Of a stretch of DNA of 64,000 nucleotides, positions 32,558 to 44,830 are shown piece after piece. The notes below the pieces were generated by a model. It searched no databases. It saw only the letters and a program-made list of their open reading frames with translations, and was not told the DNA's origin. The position numbers and the translations under genes were made by a program. The DNA lies in the NCBI GenBank assembly GCA_031308135.1, contig JAHLJT010002630.1:97198141-97262140 (forward strand), given 5' to 3'. The stretch is from Acheta domesticus (taxonomy: Eukaryota; Arthropoda; Insecta; Orthoptera; Gryllidae). Within the stretch, counting starts at the first letter, position 1; each line of letters begins with the position of its first letter.

Positions 32558-34349
32558 AAATTCGGAGTAGTTTTTGAGGAGAGAGGTGCTTAATTATGAC
32601 GATAAGTGATTACCCAAGAGCGTTTTCAAACATTTTAGGTGATCAAAATGCCTTAAATGAAAAGAAATAAAATTTTAAAACAATTTTTAAAGAAAATTAC
32701 AATAGTACTGCTCACAAAAATTGCACTGTGAAGGACTCCTAGAATACGTAATAGCCACTCATACCACTACATTTACATATTTTTATTATATGATGTGGGT
32801 ATGAAATGTACTTAAATTAAATATATCATTAGAATAACAGTGGCATTCTTAATCAGAAATTTTTGGAATTTATGTTCAATCCATACCTTTTAGAACATTC
32901 CTAATGAGAACATTCTTTCAACCATCCAATTAAAACATTTACTCATAACTGATTTTATAGTGGTATTATTTTTCTATTCTGGATTCATCTCTCATGATAA
33001 ATGCGAACAAATCAGAAAAGCTAAGAACTGAGAATTGCTGACTTAGTCAATGGTTTTACTAAGCAACCTGTTTGATATTTATGCATTATACCAGCACTGT
33101 CTAAACTTAGGCACAACAGACTGATTTCCAGGGATGTACGCGCCACCCCCACTTTACGGGTGGCCAGTCATTTCCTGGAACAATTTCCTTGGCTTTTCCC
33201 AGTTTTCCACATAATTTTTTATTTTTTTTATTTTTCCCTAATAGGATTTCTACAGTTATTTACACTATATTTTAAAAATATTGAAGAAAGACTGATAATA
33301 ATTTATCAGCTCTCTGATTTCACTGTGATGAATGAACGAATGAATGAAAGAATGAAAAAGGAAAAATAATAATAATAATAATAAAATAAAATACAAATTG
33401 AATTGATATTTCTGGCTGAACTACTTTTTTAAAGAAATAACATCTAGTATATACCATAATAGTCACACAATTTTCCCCAACTTCTAATGATTTTTCTACA
33501 ACTTCACAGATTTTTCCTTGTCCTATCCAAAGCAATGAAATTCCCTGATTTTTTTTTCTGGTTTTCCAGAAAGTGGCTGCCCTGTTTACATTGATCCTAC
33601 AAATTTTGGTAATAAAAATATTATCAAAAATAATAATGATGATAATGGATATGGAAAACTTAGTGAACTTTACAAGATTCTGTGCAACCAATGTGCAAGT
33701 TTAACTTCACGAGAAGCAAATGAATTACTGGTTAATATTGGCAATGGCTCAAATTTTAAGTCAGGTAAATCTGTCACCAAATTCTCTGGCAAGAGTTCAA
33801 TTCCAATGCTGAGCCAAAGTTGATTCATTACCCTTTCCATATTCCAAAATAGACTTCAAATTTGGAAACTGTAAAAGGGAATTTCTTTTTAAATGTCCTA
33901 CCTTTTGCTTTAGTTTCTTCTGAAATGGATTTACAACAATTATTACACCTAAAAATTTGTATAAAATTTGTATTTCCTTATTTAGTTCATTTAATTTTGA
34001 GGTCGTATGTATACTAGATATGTATATTGTACATGTATACTATATGTATATTGTATATGTATATTAGGAAGCTAATTCCAGTAGGCAAGATATCCCAAGC
34101 TCCATAAATATTGACGATATTGTCTTAACGATGATTTCAGAAAGTTTCTGATCTCATTCAGAAGACAGCAGAATTGTTCTAATGTTTCCCCTTAAACAGA
34201 CTGAACTTGCTTGTGAAGGGCATCTAAAAAATACACTATGAGCATGTTTCTTTGTTGGAGTAGGTTGCATTGAATTGTATGCTTTCACAAGGAAGCAACA
34301 TCTACAATTGATTTATTCATTATCATTAGCTGTGACACCAACTAAGAGG
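32558..34349. other. AT-rich noncoding stretch
   Basis: No gene is recognised. It contains short (ATA)n and (TGTATAT)-like tracts near 33370 and 34015-34065. Confidence 0.45.
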
Positions 34350-36485
34350 CAAAAAAAACAAGGGGGAAAAAAGAAAAGGAGAAGAAAAGAAGAAGCGAAG
34401 GGAAGAAGAGAGAAGAAAAGAAGAAGTGAAAGGAAGAAGAGAGAAGAAGAGAAGAGGAGGAGACAAGAAGAAGCACAGGGAAGAGGAGGAGGAAAAGAGA
34501 ATAAGCAAAGGGACAAGGAGGAGAAGAGAAGAAGCGAAGGGAAGAGGGGGAGAAGAAAAGAAGCGAAGGGAAGAGGAGAAGAAAAGAAGCAAAGGGAAGA
34601 GGAGGAGGAGAAGAGAAGAAGCGAAGGGAAGAGGAGGAGAAGAAGCGAAGGGAAGAGGAGGAGAAGCGAAGGGAAGAGGAGGAGAAGCGAAGGGAAGAGG
34701 AGGAAAAGAAGAGGAGAAGAGGAGGAGGAGGAGAAGAGAAGAAAAGACAAGAGGAGGAGGAGAAGAGAAGACAAGAGGAGGAGGAGAAGAGAAGAAAACT
34801 AGTGGTGCTATAGAATGGCACAGACTTTCCCGTATTAGTTTTCTATTTTCCTGGGTCTTCACTAGCTATTCGGAATTGCCACATACTCTTTCTTGCCAGC
34901 TACCATCTATCATCGCCAAAAGTACATTTTTGTCATTTTCTTAATTTTTCAGTTTCCTATTGGTAGAACAGAAACATTAATTTTAGAATATTAAAGAACA
35001 CAAAAACCTAGCCGTAAATGACAATTTTCTTTTAAAAATTACGTGCCGTTTAAGAGAAAATGGCGTTTTAGCACTACTAAAAATGCGAAATTTGAAGCTC
35101 ATTTTCACAGAAAATTTTTGAGTTTTCAAAATATTTTATTTGAAGTTATTTGAAGCACTTACACTCACAAATATAATCATCTTTACAAATTGCGGATAAT
35201 GTGCATATTAAAGATGTGAGAGATCTTTCAAAAAATTTACATTTATATAATTTTTGAAAAAAACAAAAAAAACTCAAAATATACTTCACGCTATACTAAT
35301 GAGTGTAATTTGCACTATCCGTTACAAAAGTTTCAAGAAAAAAATTGCAGCCATATACGAGAAAATGACGTTTGAGCATTTCTGAAAATGCCGAAATTTG
35401 AGCTACTTTTCACAGAAAACGGTAGTGTTTTCGAGAAACTTTACTTGACATTATTTAAAGCATATATACTCGTAAATATAATAATGTAAAAAAATCGCCG
35501 ATAGTGTAAATATTAACGACGTGAGAGACAAGTAAAAAAATTTACATTTTGGTAATTTTTGAAAAAACCAACTGATAGACCAAAATGGCTTTTATGTCAT
35601 TGATAGAGTACATTTACCACTATCCCTACCAAAACTGTAAAGAAAAAATTTGGAGCCGTTTTTGAGAAAATTTTGTTTTTGTAATTTTTTAAAATTGCAC
35701 ATATTGCACGCAATATTGCACGAAAACTACCAAAATTGTGAAAAACATTTACATGACCTTTATTAAAGAACTCAATATGCAGAACAAATTTTATTTGAAG
35801 AAAAAATCTCTATCTTCAATTTTGTAGTTGGAGAAAGACGCCGAAAAAAATTCAAACTTTCACAATTTTCGAAAATTCAGAGCTGTACGTGAAAATCGGA
35901 CATATGCCATGTTAAAAAGTGTATTTTCCTCTATTCATACAAGAAATTTAAAGAAAAAATTTGGAGCCGTTTTTGAGAAAATGTTGAAAATCCCCGGGGG
36001 GTTTCATATAAAGTACCCCCAAATTTTAAAGATCTTTTTCAAAATCACAAAGCTTCGACTAGAATCAGATCGACTGGGGAATATCAATTTTGAAGAAAAT
36101 CGACCGAACGGTTTAGGCGCTAGCGTTGACCACAGACGGACAGACGGACGGAATGCCGTCAATCGATTTTTAAGTATAAAGAAGCAACAAATCATGGATT
36201 TTGACCACACCACGAGATAGAGGATTTTTTTTTCGTAATTTAGCAACTGGTTTTATCCACTTATTCGTTTTCACGGCCCGGCAATTAATTTTTTCCGCCG
36301 AAAATTGGCAATTTTTTCGCGCAGCATTACATAACTTTCCCTATACTACGTATATCACTCCGTGTATACGTACGTATACGGGAAAGTAAAACGAGAAGAG
36401 GAGGAGGAGAAGAAGATTTGAAAAAAGAGAAGACAAGAAGAAAAGAAAGAGGAGAAGAAGAAAAATAGAAGAAGAAGAGAATAAG
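34350..36485 (+). repeat. Long polypurine (GAA/GAG) tract split by family Y copy 6
   Basis: Positions 34350-34798 are almost pure A/G, built from irregular AGAAGAGGAGGAGAAGCGAAGG-like units. After the element at 34799-36387 the same composition resumes (36392-36485). Without the insertion it would be one tract of about 540 bp. The Lys/Arg/Glu-rich open frames on the plus strand are products of this composition. Confidence 0.85.
34799..36387 (+). mobile_element. Family Y repeat, copy 6, with defined ends
   Basis: Insertion into the polypurine tract fixes the borders: 5' CTAGTGGTGCTATAG..., 3' ...TATACGGGAAAGT, with AAAA on both sides (34795-34798 and 36388-36391). The 1589-bp body has no open frame. 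It consists of diverged internal modules, each with a phrase such as AAAGAAAAAATTTGGAGCCG followed by TTTTTGAGAAAAT. Then come the GACCGAACGGTTTAGGCGCT block and a 3' hairpin ACTTTCCC...GGGAAAGT. The 5' end carries the same ACTTTCCCGTAT phrase in the opposite orientation to the 3' end. Confidence 0.85.
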
Positions 36486-36900
36486 TAGCAGGGTTGGATT
36501 TAAGGGTGGGCAAAGTAGGCAGCAGCCCTGGGGCCCCCACCAAATACAAAACATGGGGGAAAATTGTGGGTTTTAACAAAAGTCAAAACGATGTAAATCG
36601 AATTCATATATTTTTAACATTTGAATACATTTGTATTCATGCATTTTAAGAATTTGTTACCTTACAAAAGTATGTTATAATTCATATACTTCATTTTGGA
36701 TTAATTTTATATTCATATTATATTATTTTATCTAAATAGCCTATTTTTTATGACACATAATAACGACGCAATAATACAAAAGCAAGTACAGGATGCTTAT
36801 CATTTAAGGAAATCATTTTGAAAATTTACCTTACTTTGATGATAACTAATTGTTTTACTAAAGATCATTTTCAAATGAAAAATAGATTGTGAATGACATA

Positions 36901-39759
36901 TCTATACTAATATATAAAGACAAAAGGATGTTGCATTACAGCGCGATTATCTCTGAATATACTGGACCAATATCGATGAAACTTTCATATAAGCTTGCTT
37001 TGGAGGTCAGGAGTGCTATAAGCTATAATTTATAACCATAAACCTTAAATATTTAAAAAATAATTACTTTTCTGTATTTGTTGCGCCTAGCATCACATCA
37101 CAGATTCACGAGTGCATCAATATTCAATTGTTTAGCTGCACTCCACCAGAGGATGATGACTGAGATCCACGACTAAATTCATCAATGCACAGAATTACGT
37201 ATTAGTAGGATATGAGGACTGTTGATTTCACCATCAATTGTTTAATCCCAAATGTTTATATTTAAGAATGAGTTTGACTGTTTTACTTCACTTTATTTAT
37301 AAAAGTAACTAGGATATTGATTTTCATTGCATCTAAGCGAATTAAGTGTACAAGAGAGAAGTATATTTATTCACTTATGAAATGTTTGGAAAACACCTTT
37401 TTGCTGATGGATGTTTGATGTTGTCGTAAAAAGGTATCGGTGTACACATGTTCTACATGAATTTCATTGTAGAACAAGTATGATTATTATGTTTTTGCAA
37501 GTTACATTCCTTATGAATGATTTACGTGCGAGACTGAAATTGTGACAAGATGGATGAATTTTTATGGGGAAATGTTTTATTATAGTGGAGAAAGCTTATC
37601 TTTGGGTGGTGAAGGAATGACTATTTAAATTGATGAGAGTAAATTCGGCAAGAAGTATAACACTGGTCAACACTCATTTTCTTGCCAAACAATTTAAAGC
37701 CACTTTAGGGTATGTTTAATGCACAGATTCCAAATATGGCATTGGTTTTGGTAGATTGGCTCTAGTTTTTGAGATAATGAAAATCGCATCGAAAAGTATT
37801 ATTTTATTTTATTGAGTACAGGCTATTCATAAATTGCATAAAACTTGAACTAAATGTAACTAGATGTGTCAATTTATACAAAATTAAACTCTTGAAATAT
37901 TTAATATTAATATAGTCAATATATTTATATTTACAGCCTGCAAAGAATCACAAAACATTGTGTGATATCCTTTTATGTGGCAAATCAGGGCAATCACGTT
38001 GATAGCTCCAGTAGTAGTCTGCCATTTTGTCTGTCCCATCTGCCCTGATATCTAACTTCCATTACCGTTATTGCTTGATAGAACCGCTCGCTTTGTTCCT
38101 CACACATATTGCCAAGATTTTCTGGAAATTTGTCAAGATGCTTATGGAGATAGTGTACCTTACTGCTCATAGTAGCACTCAAATTTTGAAAGTTCAAAAG
38201 CAAGTGTGGCACCAGTTTTGGATAATTTTCTGCTTTATGATTACCCAAAAAGTTCTTGACAACTACGACAAAGCCTGTATCAATAACCCGTAAAGTGTTA
38301 TTTTTGCTTCCAGATTCAGACATTTCTTTTCTTTTAGTCAGGGTGCTAAAAGTTCAGCTACTTTGTTTGGCAAACTGAGGTCACGTAATAAATCACTGAG
38401 TTTGTCTTGGGAGAAGTGTTCTTTTGTAACAACACCTCCATCGTGTTCAATGCCACTGCTAACTCTTGAATTTCACCCAAGAATCCGTGTATCCTCACTA
38501 TCAGACACAGGACATCCAGCGAGTGTGGTGAACATCAGGTCCATGTAGCACAGGTCGCTTTGCTGATTGCAAATCAGGGTACTCCCTGTTCTTTTTCTTG
38601 TAACGATTGAAGGCCTTTATGTTTACAGAACAAAAATAACAATCATAATTTTAAGGGTCTCACCATACCATCAGTACACCAAATTTTAAACTCTTCAGTT
38701 TTCCACTGACGAAGACACTCCACACAAGTTTTGCATAGCACATCAGGAGCCCATCTTGATCCCCCAGTTTTATTCAAAAATTTGTCACACATTTTTCTAC
38801 AAAGTTTGTAATATTACTTTTCTGTTTTTGTAGCGTAAATTCCCCACAAATGTAGTCAAATACATTAAAGTCGTTCTAACAAGGTCTTCCTGAAGAACTC
38901 ATTATTTTGTAACAAAAGAAAATGTATTAATAAAACGAAGCTCAATTAAAGTATCTTGAAAATAATGCTATATTCAATGTTTAAAATGAAAATGAGAAAG
39001 TAAAAAAAGTGTTTGTATAAAGATAGATATTTACATTAGCTGCTGTGAGTTTTGTGATAGTATCATTCATTACAATGTTCATAGCACAAAAACTAGAGCC
39101 AATTCAGCAAAACTAACAACATATCTGAATTCAGCATACCCAATTTACTGTAAATTTATTGCAAAATCCTGGGCAAGTGAAAAAAAAGTTTTTTTTTGTT
39201 GAGCAGTGTAATTGATGTAAATGAGTAATGAGAATTGGAAGGAATTAAATGTATGTCAACACTGATTTTCAAGTCTGTTGAAAATAGAACAAAAGTGATT
39301 TTTGAAGATAACAGAAAAAAATTGGTTAAACCAGGATTCACAAGTGATTTCAGATTTCTGGAGATTTTATAATTGTCTAAGAAGTTAATGACACCTTTCC
39401 CTCGGCTACTATTTACCAAGGACCCTAGAACACGCACTCAAATTTGATTAAAAGCCCTTTATTTATATTTATTTTTGAATTGTCTCAGCATGGGGTCAAA
39501 GATCAATATCAAACTTTTCTTTATAAATACCTGAGAAGAAAAAATATATTATAAAAAAGTTTTACAATGTGGCAACTGATTGAATGTATGGGAATAATAT
39601 ATCAAATTCTACAAAAACATTATGTGAGTACCTGAATGTTACTTTTTAGTTTCAATTTGTTTGTTATTTTTAATTATAAATCGAATTAAGTTTGGGGGTA
39701 GAGAACCCCATTATATTATTGTGATAAATACCCTCCACAACGTGAGGTACTTCAGCTAG
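36901..39759 (+). mobile_element. Helitron (2.86 kb, non-autonomous)
   Basis: The 5' end TCTATACTAATATATAAAG follows an A. The 3' end has a small hairpin-like stretch (CTCCACAACGTGAGG), then TACTTCAGCTAG before a T. TC...CTAG ends in an A/T site with no target duplication are the Helitron signature. The ends match the short relative at 5724-6303. No Rep/helicase gene is present. The interior holds a decayed unrelated gene on the minus strand (37994-38900). Confidence 0.75.
37994..38900 (-). pseudogene. Decayed copy of a conserved arthropod repeat-associated protein
   Basis: Scattered, frameshifted pieces of one protein in order: a Cys-rich N-part (SRWAPDVLCKTCVECLRQW, then DCYFCSVNIKAFNRYKKKNR), YPDLQSAKRPV, LSDLLRDLSLPNKVAELL, and a C-part (frame 38323-37994) with FLGNHKAENYPKLV, KVHYLHKHLDKFPENLG, ERFYQAI and RYQGRW. 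I recognise these phrases as a large, multi-copy family of uncharacterised proteins in arthropod and cnidarian genomes, probably transposon-encoded. The middle of the protein is deleted. It lies inside the Helitron, so it may be captured or inserted cargo. Confidence 0.6.
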
Positions 39760-40789
39760 TTGTGAATAATGATATTCTGAGTGAAATAAGTTCTGATGAT
39801 GTGATTGATGATTTTGTGACAAGGGAAGTGTACCTTTAATATATTTAAATGCATGTATTTTGTGATTACCAAAAATTATTAATTATAAATAGTTTTAAAG
39901 CATTTTTGAACATCATTTAAAACATTATTTCCTGCATGTTCCAGTATCTTTTCTGTAGTGTCAATCTCCCCCCTAATGATGGCAAAAAGTTTCAACATAA
40001 ATGGATTTTACATTTGATTCTATAGTTTTGCTAACAATATAACAAACAACACTCCGGCTCCACTCCTACCACAACTAGCAAAAGGAAGAGCTCAAAGAAT
40101 AAAGTATGTAATGAAGCTACATTGACATCCAGAGACAAAACACAGGACCCCATCTCAGCATTTGCTGAGTGGATCAGGGCAACTGGATTTAAAACCTGAT
40201 CAAGATGGGGGTCACTGACCCAGAAGCTGAAGTACATTACTTGTTACAGATATATTTGGACTTTTTAATCATACAGTTCACAAATGTTGACTTTGCAGTA
40301 TTTTTTACTGATTGATAACAAATATTATTTTTCTTACTGAAGGGTAGTCTCTAATTGTATAGAAACAGTTATGCAGAAGAAAAAGATTTTACTTGGCACT
40401 TAAACTTGTTGGTTTTAATTGTTCAATGTCATCTGGCAATGAATTGTAAAGTACCATAAATGTATTATATGTGGGTTTCTTGCAGTGAGCTGTTAATATG
40501 GACACCTGAAGAATATGATTACTTTCATCTGCATTGTAATTAAAAATATCAGTACTGCATGAAAATATGTTCTCATCCTTAAGTAAGTCACTTTTGTCAA
40601 AAACTACAAATTCGTAAATAAATAGTCAAGGCAATGGTAAAATTCTAAACTCAATGAAGAGGCTTACAAGAATCTCATGGACAGCATTTGCTTATTATTT
40701 TTTTCTGCAATCTCAACTCTGGGTACTAAAGAATAAGCTTCCCCAGAATATTCTATTCAAAGAGGGAACATACATTCGCAAAACACATA
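39760..40789. other. AT-rich noncoding stretch
   Basis: No gene is recognised. Confidence 0.4.
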
Positions 40790-41480
40790 CGAGGTGAATG
40801 ATGGCTGACTGAATTTGAAAGAATTCTGAATGTGTAACACAATGAACTTCAATTCATTTATATGGATGTTACATTTGAGGTTTGACTGAATCAAGAGATA
40901 CCCAGAAATTTTGGTACACTGACATCAGCTGATTGCATTTTGCTGGTTTTTAATGCGGCATGAGATTACTTTTTGGAAATGCGAAACTGCATTGAAACAG
41001 TTTTACCAATAACTATTAATTTGTTAAGGCAAAACCAATTTGAAACATCTGAAATTGTACTACTCATTTCTTTCTTGCAAAAAATATTTGTGTCATAAAC
41101 GAACAGAATTGCATTTCTCTTTCTAATGGATGAGGAGGGCATATTGTATACATATAAAAGAAAGATGGTAGGGCCTAATATCAAACCTGCGGGGCTCCAT
41201 GTTCAATTGGCAAAGAATTGGAAAGATGAGTAAAATTTCTCTTGAATCTTAAAATCACCCTCTTAGTGTTATCTCCTGCCAGTACAGTATTTCTACTCTT
41301 TGCAATCAATGTTCTAGGTAAGAGAATATCCAATCTAAGGCAATACTATAAATACTATATGAAAGTAATTTTGAAAGCAAAAGTCAATTTTATGGTCAAT
41401 GACATCATAAGCTCTCGAAGGGTCTAAAAATATTCCAATAGGTGCTTCATTCTGATCCATTGATGAAGGAGAAACTTTAA
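40790..41480 (-). pseudogene. LINE reverse transcriptase remnant
   Basis: Read leftwards, degraded motifs appear in order: motif A IFLDPSRAYDVIDHKI (about 41440), motif B EHGAPQ...LGPTIFLLYVYNMP, motif C ILFVYDTNIF (FADDTNIF is expected, so one catalytic Asp is lost), and FLGISLD. Stops and frameshifts interrupt it. It is a Jockey/CR1-like reverse transcriptase, unrelated to the R2/R4-type copies. Confidence 0.7.
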
Positions 41481-42485
41481 AAAAAAAATTGCCGTTTCAG
41501 TAAATTTTATATTTGCCTTTCTTGCCTATACATGGACATTGGAATTCTGGCCTTTACATGAACACTGAAGTACATAAATATTTGTTTTCTGTATATATAA
41601 AATGTTGTGTACATCATTCTGATTTGCACTCATATTCTAATAATTACAATTATTTTAAATTAATCCAAGAGAGATTCAAAGTTATTCTTGTAATATCACA
41701 TTTTCACATAATTTTGTCCGTACATTTAAAGTCTGTAATTCTGCCTCGGTTTTTTTGTGTCCTTTTGTGTTTAACAGTACACGAATTTCTCCCATTGATA
41801 CTGGTTGGAGGCAAGAGGTACCAAATCTCTCTTCCTACCTTCACACTCATTTTGAATTATTTACTAACACAAAACACCAATTTATTGCTGCAAAAATATA
41901 TTGTATTTTTTTTAATTTTTCACAATCCCTACCAATACTTCAAGCACCTGCGTTTAACTGTGTAAAAAAAAATTTAATATTATATTACTTGGATGCTGAT
42001 TGGAAATTATTTGACACACATTTATAAAACACATTTGGGACCAGAATTTCATCTTCACTATTTTTATACAAATTTAAAAGGAGGAGATGTAGGTATATGG
42101 AGAAAGTTTGTGTCAAGTAAAAACAAACAAGTTACTGAAGACTGTTGCTTATCCTCTTGAAAATGACAATCAATGCATGTAGTTATTTCAATACAATTTG
42201 ACACATTCACTAATTAGAGTCCAATTTTAATAGTTCAGTGAAATTAATTTTTTGGGAAATTTTGCCAAAATTGAATTTTGGAGGGAGGTGACCATTTTAA
42301 TGAGTTATTCGGACTTTCTCACAACACAACTGACACTAAATTAAAATATTTTTAGTACTGAAAAACTCTTTATTTACAATCTATTTGGCAAATTTCGTTC
42401 TTAAATGTAAATAAAATGTTACAATTACACAGAATGATCAAAGTTAACATCGAATAATATTATGTTAATTGTAATATTATCTAAA
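41481..42485. other. AT-rich noncoding stretch
   Basis: No gene is recognised. The frames here are low-complexity and lack domains. Confidence 0.4.
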
Positions 42486-42695
42486 TTACAGCTTTTCATG
42501 GTAATCAGAAAAACAATTATTTTTTGCAGTGAGGCAGAGGAATTTTTCACATCCTTTGCATTTAATTTTTGTTTTCTTGGAGCAGCCACTGTTCTTGCAC
42601 CTCACACTATGATGCACATTGGTCATTTCTGGTAAATGAGTAATCTTTTTTTTTATAAATTGTGGTGAGGTAAAAGGCCTTTTTCTGCTAGGCAT
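42486..42695 (-). pseudogene. piggyBac-type transposase, C-terminal zinc-binding remnant
   Basis: A 69-residue frame begins PSRKRPFTSPQF and carries a Cys-rich tail CKNSGCSKKTKIKCKGCEKF then LCLTAKNNCFSDYH before the stop. The Cys spacing and the CF-x-x-YH end are typical of the last domain of piggyBac-like (PGBD4-like) proteins. The rest of the transposase is absent. Confidence 0.6.
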
Positions 42696-43254
42696 TGCTT
42701 CTTCTTCTTCTTTCCATTCTTCTGAACTTGTCTCTTCTTGGTTTGAAAGTAAATATATTCATGAAAATTTCTCTTAAATTTTTTTCAGAAATATTTTCTT
42801 TTCAAAGCAAACAAATAATTAGAAGACTAATTAAACAGATAAAAATAATGGATGCATTTGCATTTTATACTGTCATCACTGACTTTTTTATGTACAATTA
42901 ATCTGCACAATTAATAATTACAATACATAACATAAGTTTTGATAACTGTTTTTTCCACTCTGATTTCAGATCTGTTATAAGGGTTTTGTTTGTGTGTGTG
43001 GGTGTGTGTGTTTTTTTCCCTATCATGTACCTTTTTTCACAAATCAATTAATCTCATTATTTATTTAAAGAATACTCCAGAAAAGGAAATTTTATAGCGA
43101 GGAAGGCTAATTTTATTTTGTTAACAGAGCGGTAGGCTGTTAGGTGAATTTGGATTAGGCTTGAATAATCCAAACTTATTCTGTTATATTTGTGGATGTA
43201 ATTGCTAAGCAAAGACATGACATAAATGATTTTCTGAAAATGTCTATTACATAA
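42696..43254. other. AT-rich noncoding stretch
   Basis: Contains a short (GT)n run near 42990-43010. No gene is recognised. Confidence 0.4.
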
Positions 43255-44158
43255 TATCACTTGATATTACGGTTAAAGATATTTTTTATGAAATTAACAA
43301 ACTCAATGTTAGAAAAAATGCTAGTCCAGATGGGATATTAAAAAAACGCTTTTTTATTTTTCCATATTTACTTGAAATTCTTTTTGATAAATCTTTGTCT
43401 GAAGGCTTCTTCCCTTCAGAATGAAAATCCATTTTTGTTTCAGCATCCATAAATCTGGATCCAAAAACAAGATTTCCAATTACAGACTTATAATACTGAG
43501 CATTATACTAAAATTATTTAAGTCGATAATCACTGACAAATTAAAGCATAAAATCTATCCTTTTTTATCTACAGAGCAATATGGTTTTATCTATGATCGT
43601 AATATTGAAACTAACCTGATAACCTGATATTTTTTAAATCCTTGCGTCACGTATGGATTTTTTTTGAGATCCGTTTATAGTTTGTAATACTATTTGAGTT
43701 TCCTCAGGAATTCTGACTCTTATGTCTGTGAGAACATATCATGATATTATCTTTTTGCGCAAAGTAATTCATGGCAAAATTGATTGTCCTAAACTGCTGA
43801 ATCAATTGATGTTCCGAGTTCCAACTAGACTATCTAGAAGTTACCATCCCATTGCTTTATACAATTATTTATCTGCAAACACAGCAAACAATCCTGTCAC
43901 CAGAATGTGTAACTATGTTAACGAAGTGAACATTGATATAATAATTTTAAAATGTGTGAGCTTACCAATTTTCTTAAAACTGAAGTTTTAGAGTTTTCTT
44001 GAAAGAAGTATTTTTGATATTCAGTTTATTGACCACTGTCTTGTTAAAGAGACAACAGTCACCAACGCTTTGTATTTCATAAAGCTTATATTACTATGTG
44101 TCTTTTAATTATTTTGAATTCGGACTATAGTCCTTATAGTCAATAAATAAATAAATAT
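43255..44158 (+). pseudogene. LINE reverse transcriptase and C-terminal remnant with 3' tail
   Basis: The first piece encodes NASPDGI, LLEILFDKSLSEGFFPSE, then HKSGSKNKISNYRLIILS, LFKSIITDKL and STEQYGF, the standard start of a Jockey-type reverse transcriptase. About 80 bases later comes its far C-terminus (FLRKVIHGKIDCPKLLNQLM, RVPTRLSR), so the middle is deleted. The end is an AATAAATAAATAAAT tail at about 44140-44158. Confidence 0.7.
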
Positions 44159-44163
44159 ATATA

Positions 44164-44583
44164 CAGTCGATTCTGGCTGTAGTGAACTTCTGGGGACTAA
44201 CATGCTTGGTTCACTATATCCGATGATGTCAAAATTTAATGAAATTTCTTCACAATGATTGATTTTATTAATAAAATTCATGCTTTGAACCCTCTCTTTC
44301 TGCAGAATTCATACTTGATTCTGAATTGTCCTCTGTCTCTAAGTAACATAAGACAGTCTTGACACCTTCCAATGCCTCTTGCACCATTGTAACACCATCC
44401 CACTCTCCAAAGGCTAATTTAATTGCCTAATAACATACGAGATCCAATTAATTTCTCGAACTTATTTCCTATGTTCACTATAGCCAAGGTTCAGGTTCAC
44501 CATAACCATATCTTCTTATGATTATTTGTAATGTCATTGAAACAGGACCAGTGACTTAAGTTCACTATAACTGGAGTTGACTG
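44164..44583. mobile_element. Tigger/pogo-like MITE, 420 bp
   Basis: The ends CAGTCGATTCTGGCTGTAGT and CAGTCAACTCCAGTTATAGT (reversed) are inverted repeats, both continuing with GAACTT. TA flanks each end. The interior repeats phrases such as TTCACTATA and codes for nothing. The end sequence and TA target fit the pogo/Tigger branch of Tc1/mariner. Confidence 0.7.
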
Positions 44584-44599
44584 TATGTAGTTTCTATCG

Positions 44600-44830
44600 G
44601 AATAAGGCTCGGTGATCATGACAAAAACTGAGCACCCCACAAGATATGCAGTACATGTGTTCAAAGACCAACACTGTGAAGACAATCATATGGGAAAAAT
44701 CTGTCTTTTGCAAATTTCAATGGTTTCAAGGAAGCGACAAAGTCATGTCCAAGATTGTTATTTTTGTATTTTAAACTTTGAAGGTCATAATACAAAAAGT
44801 AGGAAAAATATATACAGTATATTCCTCTGG
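44600..44830 (+). pseudogene. Second fragment of the repeat-associated protein family
   Basis: The plus strand encodes PHKICSTCVQ in one frame, then SMVSRKRQSHVQDCYFC and ILNFEGHNTKSRKNI in another. This matches the Cys-rich part of the family seen at 37994-38900 (DCYFC followed by a Lys-rich stretch). It is a small, frameshifted remnant. Confidence 0.5.

Noticed and set aside
34275..34944. Lys/Arg/Glu-rich frames (plus) and Ser/Leu/Phe-rich frames (minus) of 150-178 codons
   Set aside because: Direct translations of the GAA/GAG polypurine tract. All frames on both strands are open for the same reason.
34799..36387. Family Y as a Helitron, because of its 3' hairpin
   Set aside because: The 5' end is not TC, the 3' end is not CTRR and the flanks are AAAA rather than A/T. 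The hairpin is also much longer than in Helitrons.
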